Positions 27,910-38,656 of a stretch of DNA of 64,000 nt are shown here, in pieces (position 1 is the stretch's first letter; each line of letters opens with the position of its first letter). The notes below the pieces were generated by a model. It saw only the letters and a list, made by a program, of their open reading frames with translations. It made no database searches and was not told the DNA's origin. Made by a program: the position numbers and the translations under genes. The DNA comes from Skeletonema tropicum (lineage: Eukaryota; Bacillariophyta; Thalassiosirophyceae; Thalassiosirales; Thalassiosiraceae), in NCBI GenBank assembly GCA_037178625.1, contig CM074131.1, positions 2,480,001-2,544,000 on the forward strand, written 5' to 3'.

Positions 27910-29180
27910 CTATCTAGGTCGTCTCAGGTCGCTGGTGGCAGGGGTGCCATTTAGACGTCTTTTGGCCAATTGCAGGGCTGCCCAAGCGTCGATTGTTGGG
28001 TCTTCGTTCATGATTAATGCTGCAAGATTCACTTCCTCTGTCGATCGCCCAATATTTCTGATTGACGCAATGGGTTGGCTCATAGCAACTGCAGTACTAT
28101 AGTCTTGATTGACGTGGAGAGACGCTACCATTGAAGCTGTTGCAGGAGGCCGTTGGGTCACCTCATCGCTTCTATTGTAGACCATTCCTGGTACGGTCCA
28201 ATTCAATCTATTGTTAACATTAGTTGGAATGCGGCAGCTGCATTTGCATGCTGAGTCCATAATTCATTGACAAGTTGGTCCCACGATGGCCCAGATTATC
28301 CAAGATACTGTTATCACCGTCATAAATATGGCGATTACTCTGAAGAACGTGGTTGGACAAAACATCTCCTGCATTAGGGTTTGGGATTGGGAGTCTATAG
28401 TCTCTGTATCCTTGTCGTCTTTCAGAGTAGATGTCCGCGGCAACTGCTGAACGAGCTGGAGGTTTCTTGACATTGACAATTGAGCGCATAGCGAGACATT
28501 TTTTCTTGTTGCCTCTAGTAAAGTGTTTGTGCTTGAAAATCATCTTGCTCGAAGTTAAATCCTTCTCGACTTGACGGAATCCCCACCTGTAGGTCGGGAA
28601 AGGAGCGTGACCATTATTTCGTTTTGAATTACATGGGAAATAATGATGATGAGGGACAAGACATCACGTGCGGTTCTTAATGTACTCACCTGTAAAGTTT
28701 CCGGACAAAGCTCATGAACTTGCACTTTTTGTTGTAATATTTGGGTAAGACGCAGCTCTCTAAAGCCTTCTTGTCGCGAATGATGAATTTGTCTCCCTTT
28801 GGCAGCCATTCTATAGCCTTTTGGCCATTCACACTGACCGCGTTATCATCTGTCGTTTCAAACTCGATTAAATCCATGAGCTGTTGCGGGAAAGTTGTTT
28901 CCTGTAGCACGGATTGAGTCTGTGCGGAGGTATCGTCATCGTCGCCATGCATTGCTTTTTTAGCATTGGCATTGCTTCCAGTGAGGTCGGTATCAGTTGC
29001 AGTGTCAGCAGTGCTGCATCCATCTTCCTTCGGGTTGCAATTATCAGATGATATGCCCTCGTCTGTGACTGTGACGATTTTTGTGTTGGTCATGCTATCC
29101 TTCACATCAAAATGGCAGCCAATCGCGGGTGCGCCTGAGCTGCTACTTGTGACGGACTCGCCAGTTGACTTCGTTCGCAC
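27910..29180 (-). CDS. Heat shock factor-type transcription factor
   Basis: Exon 1 ends at 28690, the intron is 28587-28689 (gtgagt...ctacag, 103 bp) and exon 2 starts at 28586. The joined protein carries an HSF DNA-binding domain: TFPQQLMDLIEFE, AIEWLPKGDKFIIRDKKALE, LPKYYNKKCKFMSFVRKLYR and, across the splice, WGFRQVEKD...FKHKHFTRGNKKK, the classic HSF recognition-helix order. HSF proteins bind nGAAn elements in the nucleus; diatoms have a greatly expanded family. The exon 2 frame stops at 28220, but another frame from about 28250 to 27910 continues with protein-like sequence (DAWAALQLAKRRL) that suits the C-terminus of this family, so a one-base frame break or small intron is likely near 28240. 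The start is uncertain: the open frame begins at GTG 29180, and an upstream exon may exist. Confidence 0.75.
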
Positions 29181-30533
29181 TCTTTGATCAATGAGAGCTC
29201 GAAACGATGGGTAGATAAGTAAGGGTCAAGGCAGAAGGCAGTCCAATCCTATCTTGGGGCTTGAGTACATACATGAGAGGGCTGATAACTGAACTTCTTT
29301 CTTAAGCCTGACTCACCGTTCCTGCCGTTGTGTCCCGGAGGAAGCCGTCAAGGAAGCAAAGATGGATTCGTGTTGTCGTAATGGCTTTCAATGTGTCTTC
29401 TTCTGCTATCATTGTATTAGAATTAGGAGAAATGATCTTTTTCCAGTACCACAAAATGATTTGAGTCTCAACTTCAATAAGTACCAAATCATGAACATCT
29501 GTACTGTTGGAAGGCATTACTTTTGGAAGGCATTACTTTTCACTGCAACCCCATACTTATCGTTGTGACGGTAAGGGCAGGTGCTGTTGCTACTATGTAT
29601 GACTACTGCCTACATCTACATCAATCAAAGACACGAAGCCAAAGCATTAACATTTCATGAAATGAAACTGCTGAAGGTGAAGGTTATAGCAGAGAAAAAG
29701 GGAAAATTGTATGGCTGCAAGATATACCTCCTTCCGTCTGCATATCATACCTATGCTTCAACTGACATACGTCAAAGAGCTCTGACCGATCGTGTTCGTG
29801 CGCATATGTATGAGTATGAATCTGAAGCCATTTGACACAGAAATTTGTTCATCCAGCTTGATCGCCTCTTCTGCTTCTCGATCGAAAACATTCTAATCAT
29901 AATGCTTGTGCTCGAGATGCAAACAGGCGTGTATGCAGCAGTGGAGGGAGGCGGTGAAGCAGACGATTGTTTCTGTAACTGAATGATGTGTTGATGACAT
30001 AGACAAATGCAAAGTAATGAGAGTGATGACGAAAGAAACATCGACTTGAGCTCCGTGGTCTTGGTGGTCAGCACGAACACAGCAATGTAATGGGGAGGAT
30101 CGACTTGAAGGGAGGCGGCTAAACCTGCCGACTGGACAGCACACAATATCGGGATCAAATCCCCACTTGCAGGTTTAGAAAATTGAAAGGAGGGGGAACT
30201 TCGCAAAGCAGCTATGTATGACTTCCCACTGGATGTGGATGTGCTAGTTGGATTGCCCTTGCTCAAAGGACGGAATTGTCGCAACCAACAAGAGACACTT
30301 GAATGGAAATATCAACAATTTAAGACCACAAAAAAAAACACTATTAATGTGATGCATCTTTAGAATTACTTCAACAGCTCAGATCATCCAAATCACCAAT
30401 AAAAATGATTGCAAGCCAATGCCAAAATAAGAGTCTAAACAATTAATAACGTAAAACAAAAAGCGTCTGATAAGCACTTCATCTTCTGAATAGCACTAAT
30501 AAGTTTTTACGATATTGCAATAGAGCAAAATTG
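29181..30533. other. Intergenic region, ~1.35 kb
   Basis: Lies between the HSF gene and the satellite array. A minus-strand frame at 29302-29517 ending at a gtgagt-like donor could be an upstream HSF exon, but I cannot confirm it. A 170-residue minus ORF (29772-30284) has no recognisable features and an odd composition; not called. Near the array the sequence is AT-rich. Confidence 0.4.
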
Positions 30534-32859
30534 ACCACTAGAAGCGGCTCATACACATATTGACGACGATTGATACGATTCAGTTGAATGTGGCGCTGCC
30601 GGTGCCGGCCAGCCCAAATTGGACCTCTCAGATCAGCTACGAGGCTGTAGCATCGCATCTACCTGCATATCCGTCTGAGCAGTGATAATGAGCTTTTGCG
30701 GAATCACCACAGAGTATTTTGAACCACTAGAAGCGGCTCGTGCGCGCATTGACGACAACAGATACGATTCAGTTAAATGTGGCGCTGTCGACCAGCCCAA
30801 ATTGAACCTCTCAGATCAGCTACGAGGCCGTAGCATCGCTTCTACTGATGCAATCTGTCTGAGCAGTGATAATGAGCTTTTGCGGAATCACCACAGAGTA
30901 TTTCGAACCACTAGAAGCGGCTCGTGCGCATATTGACGACAACAGATACGATTCAGTTAAATGTGGCGCTGCCGGCCAGCCCAAATTGAACCTCTCAGAT
31001 CAGCTACAAGGCCGCAGCATCGCTTCTACGGACGCAATCGGTCTAAGCAGTGCAAATAAGCTTTTGCGGTATCAACACAGAGTATTTTGAACCACTAGAA
31101 GCGGCTCATGCGCATATTGACGACAACAGATACGATTCAACTGAATGTGGCGCTGCCGGCCAGACCCAATTGGACCTCTCAGATCAGCTACAAGGCCGTA
31201 GCATCGCTTCTACTGATGCAATCTGTCTGAGCAGTGCTAATGGGCTTTTGCGGTATCAACACAGAGTATTTTGAACCACTAGAAGCGGCTCGTGCGCATA
31301 TTGACGACAACAGATACGATTCAGTTGAATGTGGCGCTGTCGACCAGCCCAAATTGAACCTCTCAGATCAGCTACGAGGCCGTAGCATCGCTTCTACGGA
31401 CGCAATCTGTCTGAGCAGTGCTAATGAGCTTTTGCGGAATCACCACAGAGTATTTTGAACCACTAGAAGCGGCTCATGCGCATATTGACGACAACAGATA
31501 AGATTCAGTTGAATGTGGCGCTGCCGGCCAGCCCAAATTGGACCTCTCAGATCAGCTAAGTGGCTGTAGCATCGCTTCTACTGATGCAATCCGTCTGAGC
31601 AGTGCAAATGAGCTTTTGCGGTATCACCACAGAGTATTTTGAACCACTAGAAGCGGCTCGTGCGCATATTGACGACAACAGATACGATTCAATTGAATGT
31701 GGCGCTGCCGGCCAGCCCAAATTGGACCTCTCAGATCAGCTACAAGGCCGTAGCATCGCTTCTACTGATGCAATCCGTTTGAGCAGTGCTAATGAGCTTT
31801 TGCGGAATCACCACAGAGTATTTTGAACCACTACAAGCGGCTCATGCGCATATTGACGACAACAGATACGATTCAATTGAATGTGGCGCTGCCGGCCAGT
31901 CCCAATTGGACCTCTCAGATCAGCTACAAGGCCGTAGCATCGCTTCTACTGATGCAATCCGTTTGAGCAGTGCTAATGAGCTTTTGCGGAATCACCACAG
32001 AGTATTTTGAACCACTACAAGCGGCTCATGCGCATATTGACGACAACAGATACGATTCAATTGAATGTGGCGCTGCCGGCCAGTCCCAATTGGACCTCTC
32101 AGATCAGCTACAAGGCCGTAGCATCGCTTCTACTGATGCAATCTGTCTGAGCAGTGCTAATGGGCTTTTGCGGTATCAACACAGAGTATTTTGAACCACT
32201 AGAAGCGGCTCGTGCGCATATTGACGACAACAGATACGATTCAATTGAATGTGGCGCTGCCGGCCAGTCCCAATTGGACCTCTCAGATCAGCTACAAGGC
32301 TGTAGCATCGCTTCTACGAACACAATCCGACTGAGCAGTGTGAATTTGTTTTTTTCGTATCACCACAGAGTATTTCGAACCACTAGAAGCGGCTCATGCG
32401 CATATTGACGACAACAGATACGATTCAGTTGAATGTGGCGCTGCCGGCCAGCCCAAATTGGACCTCTCAGATCAGCTACGAGGCTGTAGCATCGCTTCTA
32501 CCCGCGCTATCCGTCTGAGCAGTGCAAATGAGCTTTTGCGGTATCACCACAGAGTATTTCGAACCACTACAAGCGGCTCATGCGCATATTGACGACAACA
32601 GATACGATTCAGTTGAATGTGGCGCTGTCGGCCAGCCCAAATTGGACCTCTCAGATCAGCTACAAGGCTGCAGCATCGCATCTACCCGCGCTATCCGTCT
32701 GAGCAGTGCTAATGAGCTTTTGCGGTATCACCACAGAGTATTTTGAACCACTAGAAGCGGCTCATGCGCATATTGACGACAACAGATACGATACCGCTGA
32801 ATGTGGCGCTGCGGGCCAGCTCAAATTGGACCTCTCTGAGCAGCTGTGACGTATCATTG
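30534..32859. repeat. 184-bp tandem satellite array, ~12.6 units
   Basis: Units begin with accactagaagcggct at 30534, 30723, 30907, 31091, 31275, 31459, 31643, 31827, 32011, 32195, 32379, 32563 and 32747. The period is exactly 184 bp except the first unit, 189 bp because of a small insertion (gccggtgccggcc). The last unit is cut off near 32859. Conserved blocks are gacgacaacagatacgattc, ggacctctcagatcagcta and gtatttTgaaccacta. Adjacent units 31827 and 32011 are almost identical, a sign of recent local duplication or gene conversion. The period is not a multiple of three, so the array as a whole is not one reading frame. Confidence 0.95.
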
Positions 32860-33243
32860 CTTTTATGTATGTGGTCTATGATGTAGTATCACATCTTACC
32901 TTTTTTCGCGTTATTTTTCATGTTGTTTCAGTTTATAGAAAGTATATTGACCTGTAGAAGTACTGAAGTACACTGATTGCATTCAATGCTTTTTTGCATG
33001 AGTCTTTACACTTGTCTGTCGCTGTGACAACGTCGATTCGTGTCTTCGAGAAAATGACTTTTTTCATTTTTTTTCATTTTGAAAGAAGCAAGATCATCAT
33101 CTCGAATCCAATGCTCGAATCTTCATCTTCACTTCTTTCTTCTGTCGTCCATTCTACTTACATCGTGGGTGGCGGGTGTGTCGATATGGGCAAGCGTCAG
33201 TGTCCACGTTTGGGCTTAGCACTCCTTCTTCTCAAATAGAACC
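32860..33243. promoter_or_regulatory. Upstream region of the Na+/H+ exchanger
   Basis: 384 bp from the end of the satellite to the exchanger ATG. T-rich with several poly-T runs (33060-33080). No repeat units or ORF of note. Confidence 0.4.
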
Positions 33244-35032
33244 ATGGAATCATCACCGTCCGACGTCATCTTTAATGCTACAATTATAAAATCCAACTCT
33301 TCCATCACCATAATCGAAGACACATCAACAAATGAAACAATAGTATTTGCACCGCCTACTCTTTCACCTACCGTGGAGAATATCGATGCGGCCGAAGAGG
33401 TTCATCAATTTGATGCCGACGCAGCACTGCTACTGAACATCACATTAATATGTTGCACCATGCTAGCGTATTATGTCAAGAAGAACAAATATTACTTTCT
33501 TCCCGAGTCAGCAGTGGCGATGCTTGTAGGAGTTTTAATAGGTGGCATCGCTAGGTTAAGTGTGACGGATCTGACTCTGTTTTCATTCTCTCCAGAATTA
33601 TTCTTCTTCGTTTTGCTACCACCAATTATGTTCGATGCGGGGTACAGTTTAGAGAATACGAAAGGTTTCTTTGATAACATTGGCGCTATTGTAAGTTGGT
33701 GACAGTGCTTTTGTACTTATTGAACTGCTTTTGCTTTGTCTCGTTTCTACTCAGACTCACTTTCTGTTTTGACATTAATGCATAATATCTCCAACGTGTC
33801 GCAATGCTTCACAGTTTCTGTATGCATTTGGAGGGACAATAATTTCAGCATTTATAGTTGGATGGCTCACGTTTGTGTTTGCTCAGAACGGTCTGATTGG
33901 GCATGTAGATCAAGACAATCCCATGGAGGCATTGTTATTCGGAGCATTGATATCAGCAGTCGACCCAGTAGCCACGCTTTCCATAATGGGCTCTCCAGAA
34001 TTGCAATGCGACGCTTTGTTGTACAGTTTGGTATTCGGAGAGAGTGTATTGAATGATGCAGTTGCGATTGTTTTATTCAAAACGTTTCACAAATACTACA
34101 GTCAAGAAGTAATCTTGGATGGTTCCGTGATAGCGGCGGCATTATTTTCTTTCATCACAATGACTGTGTTATCAATCTTGGTTGGAGTTGGACTGGGGTT
34201 GCTTGTTAGTTACATATACAAACACACACACATATCAGAGTTCCCGAAACTGGAAGCGTCGCTTTTATACCTCTTTTGTTACCTATGCTATGCCACAGCC
34301 GAGGTATTCGGTTTATCAGGCATTATGGCTCTTTTTTTCAATGGATTGGTGTTGTCGCATTATAATTCATACAACCTCTCATCGACAGCGCAAACAACAA
34401 CCGAACAATTCTTTGCTACCGTTGCAGTTACTATGGAGAGTATTGTGTTTCTTTACATGGGACTCAGTGTCTTCACTGGACGCTTTGAAAATTGGGATAT
34501 TATGTTTTCATTGTTGGGTATTCTTTTCTGCCTTATTGCGAGAGCGTTGAATATATTCCCACTGTCATTGATAGCGAATTGTTGTAGACGAAAAGGCGAG
34601 AATAGAATTAGCTTGAAGGCGCAGTGCGTTTTATGGTTTGCGGGGCTCCGAGGTGCCATTGCGTTTGCACTATCTATGAATATGCCAGGACCAAATTCTG
34701 ACTCGTACGCTAGTGCTACATTATTCATTTGCATGTTCACAACCATTGTTTGTGGAGGCTTCACGGAAAGCATCCTGACACGGTTTGGAATGAAACAAGG
34801 ACTTGACAACGACGATGACGATCATGATGATTTCAAAAGTGTTGAGAATCTCATCTCAACTGAATCTCCACTTGCTCGACGACTATCAGCTGATTTACAG
34901 GAGAGATACAGAAGCTTTTGGCAAAGTTTTGATGATAACTACATGAAGGAGCTGTTTGGAGGTGATCGTGTTCCTGATCGTCAAGCAGGAGATTACGAAT
35001 TGAGCCAGCAAAATGATCTTTATGACTTTTAA
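33244..35032 (+). CDS. Na+/H+ exchanger (CPA1/NHE family)
   Basis: Exons 33244-33690 and 33815-35032, with intron gtaagt...tcacag of 124 bp. The join reads NIGAI|FLYAFGG in frame; the protein has 554 residues. ATG is in strong context (accATGG). The first ~65 residues are a Ser/Thr-rich segment with N-glycosylation-like sites, then about 11-12 membrane helices follow. Family motifs: FFVLLPPIMFDAGY, ISAVDPVATLSI, GESVLNDAVAIVLF (the Asn-Asp pair of the transport site) and WFAGLRGAIAFALSM. This pattern fits eukaryotic NHEs, closest in style to the endosomal/Golgi NHE8-like group. It exchanges Na+ or K+ for H+ to set organelle or cytosolic pH. The ~60-residue tail is acidic and short. Confidence 0.92.
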
Positions 35033-35053
35033 TGTACATAATGTATAAATGCG

Positions 35054-36328
35054 CTATTCATCATGTTTCTTTTTGACAATAACTGGCACATCACCACGAG
35101 TAACTCCGTAAACAATGACTGCACCACAATCAGCAACTGTTGCAATTCTAAGCGGGATCTCATTTGAAGCGGCCGTGATTGCATCATCAGCATTCTCATC
35201 ACTTCCAACATTGTGTTTGCCTTCGCACAAAGCCACAAGAGCTGAAATTGTATCAAATGTTGGTGCGCTTACACCGCTTGAGTGGAATGGCATGATTGCA
35301 ACCCCAAAGTCAGGCAAACCTGGATTTGATCGCTTGAAGTTGGAGTTTGGATTGTATGCGAAGTATGCAAGTCGAGTGTTCATGTCCTGGGAACAATTGC
35401 TATTCCATTCATCAAATAAAACTACACATGGTGGTGGTGATGTTGCTACGTCATCGCTGAGGTTTTGTTTTGCTTGCCTCCAGGTATTTGGGCCGCTGTT
35501 TGACTCATCTTTTTCTGTACTTTCAGACACTTCTGGATTGTCGTGATTGTTTTCACCTTTCGCCGTCGTTGAAGAATCTGCTGCTGCTGCGTCATCACTG
35601 AGGTTTTGTTTTGCTTGCCTATTTGAGCTGCTTTGTAAATCATCTTCTTTCTCTGTACTTTCAGACACTTCTTTTGGACTATCGTGATTGTTTTCACCTT
35701 TCGCTGTCGTTACAGAATCTTTTGCTTTTGCGTAAAGCGACTGGGCCATTAAAAGTTTTATTCTTTCAGCAGAATATCGTATCAGAATGTATCCTTGGTT
35801 ACGTAGATGAGCATAGGCCAGATATGCCGCTAATGATATTTTGCATTCAGGAAGCATACTGCAAAACAAATCCTGGGTAGACATTGTTTCATGATTATGT
35901 TCTATTCGGAGAAGACCCCTCATATGCAAGAATAAAGCTTCTTCTGGATGAAGCCTCTCTTCCGTGATGGTCCTCTTTTGTTGTATACTTTTATTTGTCT
36001 CTGTCTCGATCTCAGCTGTAGTATCTTGGTCTACAGCTACAGAAATATCATGATCATTTTTTGTACATTCTAAATCCTTTGATATGAGCGAGTGGTTTCT
36101 TTTCTTACTTGCAACAGTGACGGTCTCCATAACTGTTCCAATCGGTCGAGAGAAACCACAGGTATTCCTTCCCTTTACAGTAGGTATGCGGACATATCCA
36201 TCATGTTGATGTTTCTTCGGCAAGCCATCACTTCCATCAGCGCTGCCCGCCGTGTCTAAAATTTTTGTTTGTGGTGGCACGTACACTCCCACTGGAAGCG
36301 TCTCGTCACCCTTGCTACTGCTACTCAT
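35054..36328 (-). CDS. tRNA-splicing endonuclease subunit Sen54-like protein
   Basis: Intact ORF of 424 residues. The Sen54 N-terminal domain is visible at residues ~120-190: LHPEEALFLHMRGLLRIE, then SAERIKLL after SLAAYLAYAHLRNQGYILIR, the AYxxLRxxGYxxxR motif typical of this family. The C-terminal half matches the Sen54 end: FDEWNSN, a proline-rich FGVAIMPFH segment and IATVADCGAVIVYGV at the very end. Sen54 is the structural partner of the catalytic subunits that remove tRNA introns in the nucleus. Between the domains is a disordered insert made of two tandem ~45-residue repeats (STTAKGENNHD...RQAKQNLSDD). Head-to-head with the iron-ADH-like gene. Confidence 0.75.
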   Translation of the reverse strand: MSSSSKGDETLPVGVYVPPQTKILDTAGSADGSDGLPKKHQHDGYVRIPTVKGRNTCGFSRPIGTVMETVTVASKKRNHSLISKDLECTKNDHDISVAVDQDTTAEIETETNKSIQQKRTITEERLHPEEALFLHMRGLLRIEHNHETMSTQDLFCSMLPECKISLAAYLAYAHLRNQGYILIRYSAERIKLLMAQSLYAKAKDSVTTAKGENNHDSPKEVSESTEKEDDLQSSSNRQAKQNLSDDAAAADSSTTAKGENNHDNPEVSESTEKDESNSGPNTWRQAKQNLSDDVATSPPPCVVLFDEWNSNCSQDMNTRLAYFAYNPNSNFKRSNPGLPDFGVAIMPFHSSGVSAPTFDTISALVALCEGKHNVGSDENADDAITAASNEIPLRIATVADCGAVIVYGVTRGDVPVIVKKKHDE

Positions 36329-36544
36329 CAGATGACTACAAGAGAACGCCCAGGTCTATTAGCTTCCATTCCATCAAAGCAGATGGATGTGCATTTATGC
36401 CATTGCCATGTGGGTGGAAGCCAATCGGTGTGTTTGGCGTCATTTTTTACTAAATACATACAACGCGCCATTTTTACCGCGACGCGCCATTTTTTGTGTG
36501 GCTCTTCGCCGCACTCCAAATCCAAAGGTCCAAACATCTCCACC

Positions 36545-38023
36545 ATGGCGTCCGCTACAGCTCTGCAGCCACTACGAAATTACATTCGACAAAACATAGG
36601 TCACCTCCGTGCAACGCCATGTTTACTTATTTCGTCCTCACCGCCTCCGTCAATATCAACGGCAGTCGCAGGGACCAAAAACCCATCAGCTCTGTCCACA
36701 GATGAAAAACAGCAACAACAACACAAGCAGCAGCTCAAGTTTCAGCAGCAACAGAATGACCCCAAAACACACACATTTGTCGAGAGAAATATCCAGTCTA
36801 TTCAATTGGAGTTTAATTTGCGTACTGTGCCGTGTACCATCAGCTCTGCGTTTCCGACAACTGACAAAGTAAATGAGGCCGTCTCTCTTGCTAAGCGATT
36901 TGGCTTGAAAGAAGGACAATTTGGATCCGGTGATGGGCTCATAATTGGAATTGGTTCTGGAGCTGCTGTTGATTTGGCCAAAGCTGTTGCTGATACATTG
37001 TTTGGTAATATATCATCCTGCAATGATGGCATGAATAGTCAAGAAGGAGGTTCATTAGTATTGGCACCGTCTACTATAGGTGGCTTCATGGCAGCTTCTT
37101 CCAACACTCCATCTCTATTGCTAGATACGAAAGAGGAGATGATTTTACCCCATTTGACTCCTTCATGGGCAAAAGCGCCTAGGTGGACATTGTAGACAAG
37201 GTACAGTGGTGTACAATGGACAAACAGTTGTCATTACCACCTCTTTACTTCGCCGCCGCAACCGCCCAAGCGTTCTGAATCTTTTCCTGGACCGTCTATG
37301 GCACAATACGCTGCCGCAATGTTGTCGATATTGGTAGATGTGGCTCGTGCTTTGGACGAAAACAATACTCAACAACCCATAGATACAGCTCTGCTTGAAG
37401 ATATAAAGGCTGTTGCGTTTTCATCAGCTTCAGTTCTACAACTTGCTGCAAAAGAGGCAAATGAAAGCAACGCCACTGTTCAAGAAGGAGATAGCTATAC
37501 AACCGCGCAGCAACACCTTTTTAACGCTATCCCTCGTTTGTCAGCTGTTGCTGACCAATCTTCTCATCTTACACAAGGTTCAACAGTACCACAAAGGTTG
37601 GCGAATGCATTGCTGCCTCAATATTTCCCTAGCTGTCACTTGGTGACGTACTTGGCTTGCATTCTTCCAGGCTTGTGTGATTCGGTAGCCGCTCAATCAG
37701 CTTCAAACGCCGCGGATAACATATCAGTGTTGGAAGTGTTGACCAAATCCATCTTTAGCTGTATCGATGACGGAGGAAAGACAGCTGGCAGAGTAAATGT
37801 AGCTTCACTTGTATCTTGGGCATCGCAAATTACAGAGGAAACAGCAATACCAACCATGGCAAGTTTGGCGTATGGAACTCCCGATATAAATGCATTGACT
37901 GGTTCGATCGATTCCTACGACGCATTATTGGGTAGCATGACCGGAAAGAATGCTGGAATTCATGCATCAAGCGATGACTTTGCGGTGATGGAGGATGTTT
38001 TACACAGAAGCTTAAATAGATAA
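36545..38023 (+). pseudogene. Iron-containing alcohol dehydrogenase-like gene, centre disrupted
   Basis: ATG 36545 (caccATGGCG). The N-terminal ~60 residues look like an organelle leader plus a Gln-rich stretch. The dinucleotide-binding part follows: LIIGIGSGAAVDLAKAVADT and LVLAPSTIGGFMAASS, as in the iron-ADH/dehydroquinate-synthase superfamily. The frame stops at 37193-37195. Over the next ~100 bp coding-like pieces appear in all three frames (GTVVYNGQTVVIT, PPLYFAAATAQAF), and the helical C-terminal domain resumes in frame at 37298-38023 (AQYAAAMLSILVDVARALDE to the stop). At least two or three indels are needed to join them. No normal GT-AG intron removes the problem. Decayed gene or assembly errors. 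The product would reduce aldehydes or ketones with NAD(P)H, but key residues in the gap are not readable. Confidence 0.5.
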
Positions 38024-38656
38024 GGACAACATAGGCCATCCAGTCTGTGCGACTGAATTTGCGAAAACTAAATAAAGAACTATTCAAACTAAGATGCTTT
38101 ATTTAAGTCACACACCCATATTCATATTGTAAATACGCCTGAACGACCAGTTTCGTGGCCAATCATTACAATTGAAAGAGGGGTGGGCGCTCAGAGATTA
38201 ACCTAATGTCGTACGCCGGTAAGCGTTTGGGTGTAGGCTGTCAGCTAAAGCTGAAAGACACTCGTCATTGCTGTTATTGAACTTAACCTCGCATTTGACC
38301 CACGCACTGCTGCGTGGGGAAATTTGAGGGGAAGAAACAATATCACTGAGGATTGAAGTGGTGCGCCCGCGTGGGACGATGGTTGGCTGCCTTGGGGTCA
38401 AAAATCAAGGTCTAGCAAGTGTGCGTTGCTGGAAAATTGCATTTCCCCTCTGCTCTTGCAATGCTCTGTTACATTTAATGTCTAACCGACAAAAGCAATA
38501 TTGCAACAAACAACTGGATTGATTGTGTTTACACACCAATTGCATCCATAGCATTATGATCACAGATTTCTTTCTACGGCAATATGTCAGAGTTAAGTTA
38601 TAATATGGCACAGATGGAGCATAGTCATCAAGAATATGGATCCTTGTGCTTTAGAA
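38024..38656. other. Convergent intergenic region
   Basis: 3' flanks of the iron-ADH-like gene (plus) and the HI0933-type flavoprotein (minus). Contains a short GC-richer block (38280-38400, cgcactgctgcgtgggg) but no credible ORF or repeat. Confidence 0.4.

Noticed and set aside
29772..30284. 170-residue minus-strand ORF
   Set aside because: Composition is mixed Ser/Cys/His with no family motif; overlapping ORFs in another frame look equally good, so likely chance.
30534..32859. CRISPR array or coding repeat gene
   Set aside because: The 184-bp units have no unique spacers, and the period is not a multiple of three, so neither a CRISPR array nor one long repeat protein fits.
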